This document shows, piece by piece, positions 24,601-39,600 of a stretch of 64,000 nt of DNA (its first letter is position 1; each line of letters opens with the position of its first letter). The stretch spans positions 351,001 through 415,000 of the forward strand of contig JABMCL010002087.1 in NCBI GenBank assembly GCA_018857735.1. The letters are read 5' to 3'. The notes below the pieces were generated by a model. It ran no database searches. It was not told the DNA's origin and saw nothing but the letters and a program-made list of their open reading frames with translations. This DNA is from Alviniconcha marisindica (lineage: Eukaryota > Mollusca > Gastropoda > Provannidae). Position numbers and translations under genes: made by a program.

Positions 24601-27600
24601 TGTTGTGCTTGTGTTATGTATTTCAAGTGCTAATTAACTCTCTTGTGAGTTGATTCATTTCCAGAGGTCCTGTGGCAGACGCTTGTGGCAAGTGAGGTCA
24701 TCCATGAGGTGCAAGAGAAAGATAGAGAGAATCCCTCTGTTTAACTGCGCACATTAGATTGGACTGAACCTTTTGATCCACTGTCTTCAGTGGATTGAGT
24801 GCCACTATAACTGAGGTCAGCGCCCCTTCATGACCCTTGAACTGTCAGCTCTTCTCTTTCACACTCGCTGTGAGGGTCTACCTGAGACCCATTTAAATTA
24901 CAGAGTTCGCTTCACTTCTCAAGCTCCAGATGTACCAGCACACCTGGGAGCTGTTTGTCCGTGCAACCAACTGCTGAGGCATCACCCCAAGGATATGAGG
25001 AAAAGTTGAAAAGCTCTCAAACCTTGAGTTTCTTGATGAGGTTGTGGTAGACTTTCTTGTTGTCCTCCAACTTCTCTTGCCCGTCGCTGATCAGTGTGCC
25101 ATGAACCAGCACGGAGAGCATGTCGATCACAGTGTAGAACAGCTCACTGCCAACACACACAGACATGTCAGGGAGAACACCACTGCACAACCAGAGTTGT
25201 GAAAGAAACAGAACAGACAGCTCACCTGCTAAACTGTGAACAAGTTGAACACAGGCCAGGGTACAGGGGCCGCCATCAAAACATGGGTTGAAAATGCAAT
25301 GGACACACATTTGCTAATTTTGCATCAAACTATTTCCCTTTATTTCTCTATGTCAAAATATTCAAACACCTGAATTTTAGGCTACAGACCTTTTTCTTTG
25401 TTTTCTTCTTCTTTTTTAAGAAAAGCTGCTCTACCTCTGTCCACCTCTTGCTCACCTTTCTTTCTCCATCTTCATTGGTGTGAGCATGCACGCATGCACA
25501 CACACACACACACACTGTGATGTCATGATGAAGTGTAAGAGTGCCAAATGGGTGTGAGGAGAGTGGGGGAGGGGAGAGGATGGAGAGAGCATATGGAGAT
25601 ATGGAGATATCCAACATCTACAGAGGTGTGTTCCTCCCTTAATGCCTGGCAAGCAGAAAAGACATCCGTGCTGATGACTAGGAGATGGAGCAAGTACTAT
25701 GGTTACCCGTTGGTTTGACAGTTCACTAGACAGAGCCAGCACTGTGGTTACCTGTTGGTTTGACAGTCCACCAGACAGAGCCAGCACTGTGGTTACCTGT
25801 TGGTTTGACAGTCCACCAGACAGAGCAAGCACTGCGGTTACATGTTGGTTTGATAGTCCACTAGACACTAGACAGAGCAGCACTGTGGTTACCTGTTGGT
25901 TTGACAGTCCACCAGACAGAGCCAGCACTGTGGTTACCTGTTGGTTTGACAGTCCACCAGACAGAGCAAGCACTGCGGTTACATGTTGGTTTGATAGTCC
26001 ACTAGACACTAGTCAGACCAAGCACTGTGGTTACCTGTTGGTTTGACAGTCCACTAGACAGAGCATGCACTGTGGTTACCTGTTGGTTTGACAGTCCACT
26101 AGACAGAGCCAGCACTGTGGTTACCTGTTGGTTTGACAGTCCACTAGACAGAGCCAGCACTGTGGTTACCTGTTGGTTTGACAGTCCACTAGACAGAGCC
26201 AGCACTGTGGTTACATGTTGGTTTGATAGTCCACTAGACACTAGACAGAGCAGCACTGTGGTTACCTGTTGGTTTGACAGTCCACTAGACAGAGCCAGCA
26301 CTGTGGTTACCTGTTGGTTTGACAGTCCACTAGACAGAGCATGCACTGTGGTTACCTGTTGGTTTGACAGTCCACTAGACAGAGCCAGCACTGTGGTTAC
26401 CTGTTGGTTTGACAGTCCACTAGACAGCCAGCACTGTGGTTACCTGTTGGTTTGACAGTCCACTAGACAGAGCCAGCACTGTGGTTACATGTTGGTTTGA
26501 TAGTCCACTAGACACTAGACAGAGCAAGCACTGTGGTTACCTGTTGGTTTGACAGTCCACTAGACAGAGCCAGCACTGTGGTTACCTGTTGGTTTGACAG
26601 TCCACTAGACAGAGCCAGCACTGTGGTTACCTGTTGGTTTGACAGTCCACTAGACAGAGCCAGCACTGTGGTTACCTGTTGGTTTGACAGTCCACCAGAC
26701 AGAGCCAGCACTGTGGTTACCTGTTGGTTTGACAGTCCACCAGACAGAGCCAGCACTGTGGTTACCTGTTGGTTTGACAGTCCACTAGACAGAGCCAGCA
26801 CTGTGGTTACCTGTTGGTTTGACAATCCACCAGAAAGAGCAAGCACTGCAGTTACCTGTTGGTTTGACAGTCCACTAGACAGAGCCAGCACTGTGGTTAC
26901 CTGTTGATTTGACAATCCACCAGACAGAGCCAGCACTGTGGTTACCTGTTGGTTTGACAGTCCACTAGACAGAGCCAGCACTGTGGTTACCTGTTGGTTT
27001 GACAATCCACCAGACAGAGCCAGCACTGTGGTTACCTGTTGGTTTGACAGTCCACCAGAGCCAGCACTGTGGTTACTTGTTGGTTTGACAGTCCACTAGA
27101 CAGAGCCAGCACTGTGGTTACCTGTTGGTTTGACAATCCACCAGACAGAGCCAGCACTGCGGTTACCTGTTGGTTTGACAATCCACCACCTCATGGCTGA
27201 TGAGCTGCAGCAGCAGCATGGCCCAGTCGCTGGTGGTGGCATTGGATCTCTGTATCGTGTCAAACATCGCTCCCACCTGTAACATCATCAGCAGGTCACA
27301 TGTCATAATCCGCTGCGTACACCACCACCATCGTGACGTGGCACACCACGTGTTAACATGCGACTCCCACTGTCTATGCATGTTCCCACTGTTTCCTTTT
27401 CATATTTGTCTGGGGTTGGGGGTGGGGGTAAGAAGAAAATTCCTTATTTTCTCGACTGAGTTGTGTAAGGTTACAAACATAATGATTTTTAGAAATACTT
27501 TTTTTTTTAAACACTCTTGCCTGCACTTGTAACACACTTGTTTTTAGAGAATGCAATCTTGGTTGTCTTTAAAGCATGCCTGAGAGTGACACAAATACAA

Positions 27601-30600
27601 CTGACAGCACAAACATTCACAAAAGAAAGAAAAGAAAAAGACTGCGATGATGCAACTCACCAATGATAGCCGAAGCCTCAGTGCTTCATGTAGATGCATA
27701 CGAATCTTATTTTCATCTGGTGTTTTCTCCTGTAAAAAATACAACAGTAAATCATTATAACTTCCTTATTCCATTTTTCTTTTTCTTTTTGTAAAGATTT
27801 TATTAACCATGGGCTCAGAAGATCAGCTAGTATAATAATCACAAGAATAACAGCAGTCATTTCTACAGTGCAGTATCTAACTGCACACTGCACTTTACAA
27901 AGTCATGTCCAGTATAGATGTACAAAGTGTATAAAACATAAAATATCAAGTATGAATAAAATATAATATTCCCTGCACACATACACATGCCAGCAAACAC
28001 ACACACACACACACACACACAGACATGCGAGCACAGAGGGAATGGAACTGGGATGAGAGACGGGGGCGGGAGGAGGTTACTACTGTTCCACAACAGTTCC
28101 ATGTACAGTGTCCCCCAACACTGAGACATATGCATTCCACCTTAACTCTTTCATCCCTGTTTCGTATTTGGCATTACTTCCCCTTATTCCTATGTTCCTA
28201 TGTACATAACAGTCCTTTCATTCCTGGGTTTTCATAAGGAAAAAATGTATGAAAGAGGGTATGTGGGTTTGAGTCATCTGTGTCTGCAAGCTCTTACTAA
28301 AACCATGGCAACCTATATGTCGCTGTGTAGGTAAATGAAGTCAGAAGGCAGTGGTCACACTTTCAGAGTCACTGTCACCAGGAGGGTGACACACAGGTGC
28401 AAATAAAGGTGACACATACCTTTTTTAAGACAAACAGATGAAACCAACGTTTTGCAGGCCCACAGAACATGCCAAGAGAAATGGAACATGCTCCCTACTT
28501 ACAGTCTGATGTCCCAGATAACATCCACATAGAAACTGTCTCCAGAAATTCCGTTTGTCACATTGTCTGTGTCCTTGAAATGGCGATGAAAAGGTGATGG
28601 TTTGCACAAGAGTAGGAAGTATGAGTTCACAATATGATTGTTTCATTTTAGTGTAATCCATGTGCCGTCTCTATCATATATATATATACACAATGTTTGC
28701 ACCGTAACTTTGGACAACTATATTTACTACGTCTATGTACACATCTGCACTGGACATCAGAGGTATGTCTCGTGTCACAGCAGTGTCCCCACCTGTCCAC
28801 TCAAAATGTGGCTGAGCCGGTAAAAAACAATGGCAGGTTTTCATCATCCAAATCATCACCACTCTCACTATCATCTTTAAATGCATTTGCAAGCTCTGCT
28901 CTCTCCTCTCCTGTCAGTTCAAACAGATCAAAATCATTTTCGCCAGATTGTCATAAACATCATTGTCAGAGAACTGATCACTGTCATTGTACTCATCTGC
29001 TGCCATTTTTCCAACTGTACAGAATAACCTAACCCCATCCCTAGAAATGGACAAATTTTGTGCACTGGACACTTTCCCACACTCTGGCAGTGGCCAGGCA
29101 CGCTAATCAAAGCATTGTGCGGCTTATCAAAACATTCCTCAGGTCCCGTTACACTGGCCAGGGGGAACTGACCTGCTGACCATGTGACAGATAGGCACGG
29201 ATTTCAAAGGCAGAACCGCTGCAGCGGCCGGCCGAAAGGAACGGAGTGTTCATGACCGCCCCTCTCTAGCGGTTCTCAGGAATGAAGGGAAAGATTCTCT
29301 CAACCGCTGTAGCGGTTTTCAGGGATGAAAGAGTTAAAGGGTATAACACTACAGCCAATGAATGACAAAATAATGAATTGTATTCTCTCTCCTTTGACTG
29401 ACCCACAGATGATGCATTCCAATTTACAGGGAGTTACCACTGAATGCATATTCAAACAAAGTGATTTTTTTATCACGTGACAGAAGTGAGCTGAAATCTT
29501 TGTTCAAAAGCAGCCAATATTAATAATAATGTACATTTATCATGCGCTCATCAACGCCCTTAGCGCTCACATGATACATATTAACCTAAATATGATATTC
29601 TATACACATGTAGAGCATAGTCCTACCAAAACAATTTAAATAATGTATTATATAAAATAAAAATATATATAAAAACGCACTACAAACACACACACACACA
29701 CTGATTGTAGCAGAAACTGGGTACTGATGGAAATACTGTGAGAAGAGGAAGGTTTTCAGTTTGGCTTTAAAAGATGACATGGTCTAAGGTCTTGTGGGAG
29801 TGAATTCCAAATGTGGGGCCCAAAGCAAGGGAAGGTGCGAAAGCCAAGAGTCTTGCGTTCGTATTGCTGGATTTCCAGCATGCGGGTGTCAGAAGAAGAG
29901 CATAGTGTACAAGACGGACTGGTTGAAATTAAGCCACTGCACGGTCTTGAACATGTGCAATTCTGACACACAGAAGCAACAAAGTATGTAGGCAGAGAGA
30001 GAGAGAGACACACACACACATAACGACAGACACTGACTCACATACTGACAGACACAGACTCACTTAAACAAAACCACATGCACATCTAACACATCAGTCC
30101 TTTGAGCAGCCTGGCCACCCTAATGTCTTAACAAACATAGCAGGTGAGTTTTCACCTGATTCTGTCTTTAGCTAATCCCCCCTCCCTCCCCCACCCCTTG
30201 CAGAGAAAGTGTAAACTAACCAGAATTTCTTTGGTGTTGTTGATGAACTTCTCGAGCTGTGACATGAGTGAGTTGAGCAGCCCCTCCCTCTGCTCGTCCT
30301 GCCCCTTCAGACAGGTCTGCACCAGCGACAGGAAGGGCTGGTGACCCAACAGCGACTGGCTGTCACACACACACAGCAAAAGGGGGTCAGCAGTGCTCAA
30401 TGGCATTCCCTTATCTCCACCAAAGACTGCCCAAGCTCCCCAAAAAGAATGAAAAGTGAGAAAAAAGCAAGAAAAAATAGAACAGAAGGAAGTAAGACCC
30501 CTCCACCCCCCACAAAACCTAATACAGCTGTGTGATTCAACAACCCTCATGGTGAATGAAGATAGCTGCCTGATCTCCCAAAAAAGAAAGAGAGCAAAAC

Positions 30601-33600
30601 AAACCAACACCCATGCCACCCCAGCCTGCCATGTTAACTCTTCCACCCCAGCGGCCAGCTGACCTCTTGAGGTTGCGGTCCTTCTCCTGCTTGCTCTTGG
30701 CGGAGACAAAGAGGTTGTTCCCACTCTCCAGCACCTGCCCCGCCAGCTTCAGCACCTTGCCCTGGATGGCGCTGGGCAGGCGGGAAATCAGCGGTCCCAC
30801 TAGCCACACTGTCTCCGGGTCGGAGCTTGACCTGAAAGGAAAAGAGAATGAAAACAAATAGCTGATTTTCCTCAGCGTGCCTAGAATTCCAGCCAGGACA
30901 AGCAGAACCTCAATATTTCCCCATCGCTGTTGTCATTATAAAAACAGTTTCTTCAGGAGTAATAGATCTGGAGTGAATTCACTGAAATATAATTCATTGT
31001 GAGATTGTTAAATTCATTGTTAAACTTTCTAATGCAAAAGAAAAAAAACTAAAACTTTGGAATCAATTGTGTATCAGTCATTTGCTAAATAAGCCTCCCA
31101 GAATTATATACATTTGACAAACAATGAGAAACCACATGTATGAACATATGCTACACATTTAACAAACTAGAAACCATACGTATGAATATATGCTACACAT
31201 TTAACAAACAACTAGAAACCACATGTATGAATATATCATTATATGCTACACATTCAACAAATAACTAGAAATCACATGTATGAACAAATGCTACATATTT
31301 AACAAACAACTAAAAACCACATGTATGAATATATGCTACACATTTAACAACTAGAAACTACATGAACATAGGCTACACATTTAAGAAACAACTAGAAACC
31401 ACATGTCTGAACATATGCTACACATTTAACAAAAAACTAGAAAGCACATGTATGAACATATGCTACACATTTAACAAACAACTAGAAATCACACATATGA
31501 CTATACAGACTTGATCTCCTCCTGCGGTGAGCTGCCTCCAGCCAGTTTGATTTCCGTCTGCTGGTGAAACAGGTCAATGGTGGCTCGCGCAATGTGGTCC
31601 AGAATACTGTTCGTCTCCTGTTGAACACGTGAATATGTGGATATGTGTAGAAAATCTGCATCAAACTACCCTTTGGTGCAAGTTGCACTATCATTACGTC
31701 TCAAGACATGAGAAGTTCTAACGCGTGAAATGCAGCAGCTCTGTATTTTATCCAATAAAACTCCTACATTCGTAAACATCATCATCATCATCATTCCAAT
31801 GCATTTATCTTTGAATGAGCTGGCTGTAAATCTTGACACATTTATTGCTCTTTTCTTTAACCATTTCTGTTGGCTGGCATTTTGGACAGTTTTCTCACTG
31901 TTTTGAGGAAAATCCAGTGATAATTTCCATACCAATCTTACACATCAAACTCAAGACAAGTCTGCTTAACACCTTCCAGCTTGCCCCTGAATGACTTAAC
32001 TCTTGTCACTTGATGCAATATGGTGGACTCCGAGTTGACCACATCCCCTCCCAATGTCTGCTTCTGGTAAGTGTTCATAATGCTCTCAATCTCTTCAAAA
32101 TGCAGGTGAAAACTGCTTGATATGTAAGAGGTCATCCAAGGGGTGCAAAAGAAAGATAGAGAGAATCCCTCTGTTTAACTGTGCACATTAGATTGGACTG
32201 AACCTTTTGATCCACTGTCTTTCAGTGGACTGAGTGCCACTATAACTGAGGTCAGCACCCCTTCATGCCCCTTGAACTGTCAGCTCTTCTCTTTCACATT
32301 CGCTGTGAGGGTCTACCTGAGACCCATTTAAATTACACTGTTCGTAATTTGTATACCAAACTCAGGTCTGCCATTTTGCCTGTGGTTCTTCAGCAGGGCG
32401 ATAAGTAATAATAACAATAATAATAATGGATACTTACAGCGCCTAACCCACACACGCCCTAAGCACTTATGCCTTCTTTACATGTACATATTGTCAAAAT
32501 TCAATGCATACAACATGAACACACACACACACATATGCAAACAGGCACACACCCACACACCCACAAATGACAAGTATTAATGAAGTGAAGTTTGCAGAAG
32601 GTGGTGAGGAACAGATAGACTGGTTTTGAACACCCAATGAAGAGTTCCACTTACAGCCTGAGTGGTGGCCTGTTCCAGCATCAGCTTCAGCTCCAGGTAG
32701 GACACGCGCAGCGACCACTGGTCCAAGTTCTGCAAAACTCTCTCACTGTATTGTTGATTCAGACCATGCACATATACAATGTAATATCAAGGCTTAGACT
32801 GGATGAACTGTAGATCCAAGGGAGGAACACTGTGTTCTGCCTGGCAGTCAATTACCAAGCAAAACATAAGCAAAAAAAGCTGCTATGTAGCTTTACATTA
32901 CAGAAGCCGGAGTAGAGTGGGAACTGTCTGAGGGTATGTTTCAAACAGGAATAGCCACCACAACAAAAATGGTCTCCTACGAACATCCTTCTAGACACGA
33001 TGTTTCACAAAAATAACACCTCCCAAGAAATTTGTTCAAGATGCCCCCATAAAAGCAAGTTCTTCTTTTCTTCACTCATATATGCTGCACAGACATACAC
33101 AGAGAATTACACAGACACAAAGAATTACAGATACACACTGACAATCACACAGACACACAGAGAATTACACAGACACAAAGAATTACAGATACACACTGAC
33201 AATCACACAGAATTACACAGACACACACACACTGAAGATTTGCAAGACGATGCCAAAGACAGAGATGGGTGGTGTGACTGGAGGTGCGAGGTCTCACCAT
33301 CAGGACACGGTTAATGAGCTGCTTGTGGTCAGACTCACTGACATCCAACGAGCCGGGCAAGCCCGCTGGGTAACAGATGGTGTGTAGCAGCTGCTGGGCC
33401 TGTGGACACAGAGGGACACAGTAGACGTCTTCCTGCTGGCAAAGTGTGTGGAGCAGTGTCAAGAACATAAAGCACAAATTTAAATTTGTCAATGCCCACA
33501 CATCCCTCTCCTTTGTCTCCATCACCCTTCCCTTACCATCAACATCCCTCTCCCTTCCCTCACCACTGACATCCCTCTCCCTTGCCTCCATCACCCTTCC

Positions 33601-36600
33601 CTCATCACTGACATCCCTCTCCCTTGTCTCCATCACCCTTCCCTCATCAGACATCCCTCTCCCTCATCTCCATCACCCTTCCCTCATCACTGACATCCCC
33701 CTCCCTTGTCTATATCCCCCTACACTCATCACTGACATCCCCCTCGCCCTTGTCTTAGACATGCTCTCTCCTTGATGTTCCCTTGTCACAAACATCCTCC
33801 CCCTCTTCACTGACCCCATTGCATCCCCCTGCCCCCCTCCAACTAAACTCTCATAATCCTTGATCCTGACCCAAACAGTGTCTCAAACAAAGCCAAGCCC
33901 CAGCAGCAAATGACCTGTTTGTTGCTGAGCATGGGGTCGATGAGGAGGTCACTGGTGAAGAGGTGGTCCACATCCTTCAGGAACTTCTCCCGCACCCACT
34001 CCTGCTGGCAAATCTCCTGCAGTGCGTGCTTGGCAAAGTCGTTCAGACCTTTGCTCTCCATCCCATTCTTGCTGGATCTGAATGAGGAAAATGTTGGTTT
34101 GTCCGCATGATGAAGCCTTCACTCAAATATACCTACAATCAACCGTATGAAATAAATGAGATATTTTCATACAGGGGGTCCCCCTTTAACCATCCAGGAA
34201 ACAAATGACAGCCAGCTGGCAGATGTCAGCTGTTTGCTAATGGTGTGCTGGTTTGATAGGTCACAAGGGAAGAGTTTTGCTTTGTCAAATGACAGAGGTT
34301 ACTCAGTCAAGAAGACCGTGGAAGCAACACTGTTAACTCCATTTTTTTTTAAATGCACATGCATACACAAGCACAAAAGACTTACTCCTGCTGTGACTGA
34401 TCATTCATGGAGCACCTAGACAGCAGTCTTCAGACCAGCAAGGCTATCTGGGACTGGAGGTTCAGAGCCAGGGTCTCATGAAGAGGGTGCGACATGGCCC
34501 ACACTGGCCTCTTTCTACTGCACTGCATGCAACAGCAACACTACTGACAATGCCTACTCTGATGACAAATCCTTCAGATCAGACTCTTGTCTACCTTTAA
34601 GTTTGGGGCCTAGTGACTAATACCGTGTTACATGACTTACCCCAGTAATACTGTGTTACATGACTTACTCCAGTGATACCATGCTACACAACTTACCCCA
34701 GGACAGCGTCCATGTCCACGTCACCATCCGCTAGGTTCTCCAGCAAGGAGCTGATGTTGCGCTCATTCTGCCGAGCAGACCCGCATTTTTTGCCACCATC
34801 ATTGGTCTCGTCGCCTGGAGGGATGGGCAAGTTAATGGGTAAACAAATGCCAAAATGACAAACAGCCCATGTTTTTTCCAGCATAACCCTCCCTCTTTCC
34901 ACTGCTAAACACCAACTAAGAGAGAAACACAGATGATCATTTTCATCCAAGTTACTAACTGAATTTTATTGTCCTGTAAACTGCTTTGGGTCAGCTCAGG
35001 ATGATCATTTTCATGCAAATCTAATCCATATCAAAACATACCCTGGCAGGTTACATGGCACATTCATTCCCTAATTAGAGACTGTCAACACCGACGTTAT
35101 ACAGTTTTAGCCAATTTTTTACTAGACAGAACTCTGTGATTAATGCGTAAAGCCAAAAAAGTATGTTGTGTTAAGATCCCTATGTCAGGATTACTTTCAG
35201 CCCCAGTAAATCTCACAACCTGACAAGCACATCACTGAAATCTTCCTGCCCAGAGTCAAAGGGCAGCTGTTTGAAGGCAGGTAACGCTTCAATTGTGTGT
35301 CTGAGAGCATGTACTGGTGTGGGGAAACAGCTGCACACTCTACTTCCTCACCCAATGCTAGGTGAACCTCAGGGCTTTAGCTCACGAACACCAACAACAA
35401 ACACCATATACATCACCATCTCCTGCAACAAACATTGCCTGGCAGCTTTCCTCAGCTCATAATGGCAGACCAGTGTTACATAAAGATCACAGACTTGGGC
35501 CCACAGCAGCACTTCAGTACCTACCCAATATGAGCATAGCTTTGAGGATGGCGGAGAGCGGGCCAATGGCCACGTCGCTGTGAGAAGCGGCCAGCAGCTG
35601 GCGGTCGCAGGCCTCTTGAACCATGGGCACAATCTTGGTGGTGTAGGGTCCCGCTGACTGCTCAGAGGTCAGCAACGAGGGCTTGAAGAGACGCAGCAGC
35701 AGGTGGCAGGACAGTCGAGCTCCCGGCTCTGCATCCTGGTCGCCTCCAGCTGGCAAAGTAATCATTCTCTCACATACTGACGCCTTCAGCTGGCAAATCA
35801 ATCATCCTTTCACATACTGTCACCACCAGCTGGCAAATCAATCACTCTTTGACATACTGTCACATCCAGCTGGCAAATCAATCACTCTTTGACATACTGT
35901 CACCTCCAGCTGGCAAATCAATCACTCTTTTTTAACATACTGTCACCTCCAGCTGGCAAATCAATCATTCTTTGACATGCTGTCACCTCTAGCTGGTAAA
36001 TCAATCATTCTTTGACATACTCTCACCCTCAGCTGTCAAATCAATCATTCTTTGACACACTGATGCCTTCAGCTGTCAAATCAATCATTCTTTGACATAC
36101 TGTCACCTCCAGCTGGCAAATCAAACATTCTTTGACATATTGACGCCTTCAGCTGTCAAATCAATCATTCTTTGACAGACTCTCACCTTCAGCTGTCAAA
36201 TCAATCATTCTTTGACATACTGACGCCTTCAGCTGGCAAATCAAACATTCTTTGACATACTGTCACCTCCAGCTGGCAAATCTATCATTCTTTGACATAC
36301 TGTCACCTCCAGCTGGCAAATCCATCATTCTTTGACATACTGTCACCTCCAGCTAGCAAATCCATCATTCTTTGACATACTGTCACCTCCAGCTAGCAAA
36401 TCCATCATTCTTTGACATACTGTCACCTCCAGCTAGCAAATCCATCACTCTTTGACATACTGTCACCTCCAGCTAGCAAATCCATCATTCTTTGACATAC
36501 TGTCACCTCCAGCTAGCAAATCCATCACTCTTTGACATACTGTCACCTCCAGCTGGCAAATCAAACATTCTTTGACATACTGTCACCTCCAGCTGGCATA

Positions 36601-39600
36601 TCAAACATTCTTTGACATACTGTGGCCTCCAGCTGGCAAATTTGTCATTCTTAGACATACTGTCTTACATAAATAAGTAAATAAGTTTGGTTTTTTATGC
36701 CCAGTCAACCAGGATGGTTATATCAGGATGAAGACAGACTGAGCGAGCAATGTGGATGATAAAGTCCTACAGGGCGAAGAAGTGAGACAGAGAAAGAGAG
36801 AGTGGGTGTGGGGGGGAGAGCTACACACCAGAAGGACAGGCGGCCAGCAGACTGGGCAGAGCAATGTGGATGATGAAGTCCTGCAGGGAGAAACAGTGGC
36901 GTGCCACCAGGATGGCTGTGAAGACTGCAATGTTGTCGTGGAGAGACAGGTCTGCCACCTAAAAGCAAAGTGCTTCAGGTCACAAAACAAGCTAAGAACA
37001 CAACCCTGTTCAGATATAAAACTGTGGTTGCCTGCAGTGTACATACATCAAAGGCCACAATATCAACCGATCAAACCAACCAATCATAAAAATAAAAGCA
37101 CTTATTCATTTTTTAGTCTAAACTGTCTCTTCATGCTCTAAATCAAGTGTGTCCTATTGGTCCACCTAAAAACATGCCCAGCCATGCAAAATGTATGAAA
37201 CTTCACATTAAACTTCAATACAAATTCAACCACCAACACGAACAATCCATTACACTCTCAGCTGATCCACTGGTAAAACCAAACCATCTATGCTTTACTG
37301 AATATGGGTTAGCTAACTAACAAGAGAGGTGGTGACAATTCGTACAACAGAAAATGTTGCCATGGGCCCAAGGCTCAACACTCACATCTATCTGTGTAAG
37401 GACATCAATGAATCCGCTATTGTGATTGGATGAGCAACACAGTGACCTCAGCACCCCCAGCCAATCACTGGTCAGAGTGTTGCACTTGGCTGTCAGCTGG
37501 GCGCAGTAGATGGAGATCTGGTTGAGGCTGCAGAGACAATCAATGCCAGTTATCATCAGCAGTGACCACAGTGGGCAAAGTGCACCACAGCAAAATGAAC
37601 AAGAGGCTAGGAATGATGGTTTCTTAATAAGACACAATGAAACAGCCTACATATCATACAGGTCATGAAAGAACACGTGCTGGGTTTCCACGTTTGCTCT
37701 GAGCTCAAACACTAGCTTCTCCACCAGTTAGGCACATTCCCCCTCAGCTTCCCACTGTATTTTCCATAGGCATCTTCTGCTTCTTCTTTCGCAATCAATC
37801 CTGGTGGCCAGGTCAGATGGTCGGTCAGGTGGAGTGGGTGTACTCACGTTTCTGTGCTGGGAGACTGAGCGATCTCCAGCAGACAGTTGCAGACAAAGCT
37901 GTAGCGATTCGGTGGATTCTCCAACAGTCTGGTAATTTCTGTGTTCACCTCAAACCTGGCACAAAAAGAGTTACCCATCAGTACACAATTGGTCTCTGAC
38001 AAAGCATTCATTTAATGAACAGAATAAACCAATGAACATATGTTTCAAGAAGTGGACCAAATACCACCTGGATGAATGTTTCTTGGGGGAACGAACAAAG
38101 TCCCTGATCAGAGGCTGCTGACATCGTCATTACTGACTCCCTGTTGTATCTGTCCAGAATGCTGGGGTTAAAGCGAAATGTTTGCTGCCTTTAAGAGTTC
38201 CAAGTCAGGATTGCTTTCAGCTATAGTAGTCTTCATGACAAGTTGGAGTGCAGCTGCCTGAGTGGTCAGTAACAACACTACACTTGTCAGACCATGTCTA
38301 CATGAAGACCAGACTGCACTTTCCATTATGCATCATCATCCAGGACAACAACAACAGAAAATGTGTTCAGCAGTATCAGCAAGAAGCAAAAAAAAAGAAA
38401 GGGGGGGGGGGGAGGGAGAAGAAGACAAAAATGAAGAAGAAAGAGCAGAAGAAGACAGATGACTGGTTTTAACACTCACACAAATGCGTCGGTGATAATT
38501 ACGAGGGTAAGAAAAAGCAAAGTGCCCCACTCACTGTCCTCTGATGTTGTGGATCATGTAGGTGGTGTCCAGGGAGTGGTTGGGGGAAGAGGGCACCACG
38601 GCTGCATAGAGGGTCGTCGACATCCTTGTAAAGGCCGGTGTGAACAACTGATCAAAGTCCACCTGCCAGGTCACACCACAGCTACAATCAGTCCCGAGGC
38701 AAAAGGAACAAAGCCAAGGTCTCCCTTCTGATTTTCTACAAAGATACACAGCTCCAGCTGTCAACCCTCCAATCTATGCAACAAACCAGCCAACACTCAG
38801 CAGACCAACACTCAAAATCAGGAAAATAAAACGTTCTACTTTAACTCCACTCTTCCGTGACCTTGACACTGGGCCATAGTTATAAAAAGTGGTATCCAGA
38901 GGTGATGTCATCATTTGCAAAGGTTGAAAGCTGTCATTCAAACAGTAGTGCCATGACCAGCTAGCCCGCCAATTCCAGATCATCAGGCACTCACACTTTG
39001 TAACATGACTCAAAAAACAATTTGGTGATGATGATGAAGACAAAATGAGGAGCACGATGTATTGCTATGCTCCTATCAGACATCAGATTCCAAAATATCA
39101 TGTCTTATAAAAAAATTCACACTGATCCATGTCCACAATTCTAATCATTTCACAGTTAACACCATAAAGCATATATACATCTCAATATATATAATAACGG
39201 TAATGACACAGACGGTAAAAATGAAAGTGATGACGATGACCATAACAATAATGCCTACACACCTTCAGATAGCTGGTGGTACTGAACATATCATACAGGA
39301 ATGAGAGCATGTTGCGCTCCTCTGTGGAACAGTTGACCGGATTGCAGACGTTGACCACCTTCAGTGCCTCCATCAGCCTGCACAAAGGGCCAGCAATGGA
39401 GTCATGTTTATAGTCACTTCATCTCTCTAGCAATCCAGCAGGCAATAAATCAACCACAAGCAGCTCAATCAATCAAATGATCCATCCATCAGTCAGTGAA
39501 ATAAGTCATCAATCCTTCCATCAATCAATCATGCAGCTATCACGGACATGATCAATCTCTTGGTCAGCAACATAATCCTTCAATCCATCAAACAGTCCAT

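Noticed and set aside
25699..27026. Long open frames on both strands with 15-residue repeats ([15 protein letters not shown] and its complement)
   Set aside because: They arise because the 45-bp unit is a multiple of three without stops. They are out of frame with MED12 and show no protein-like conservation.
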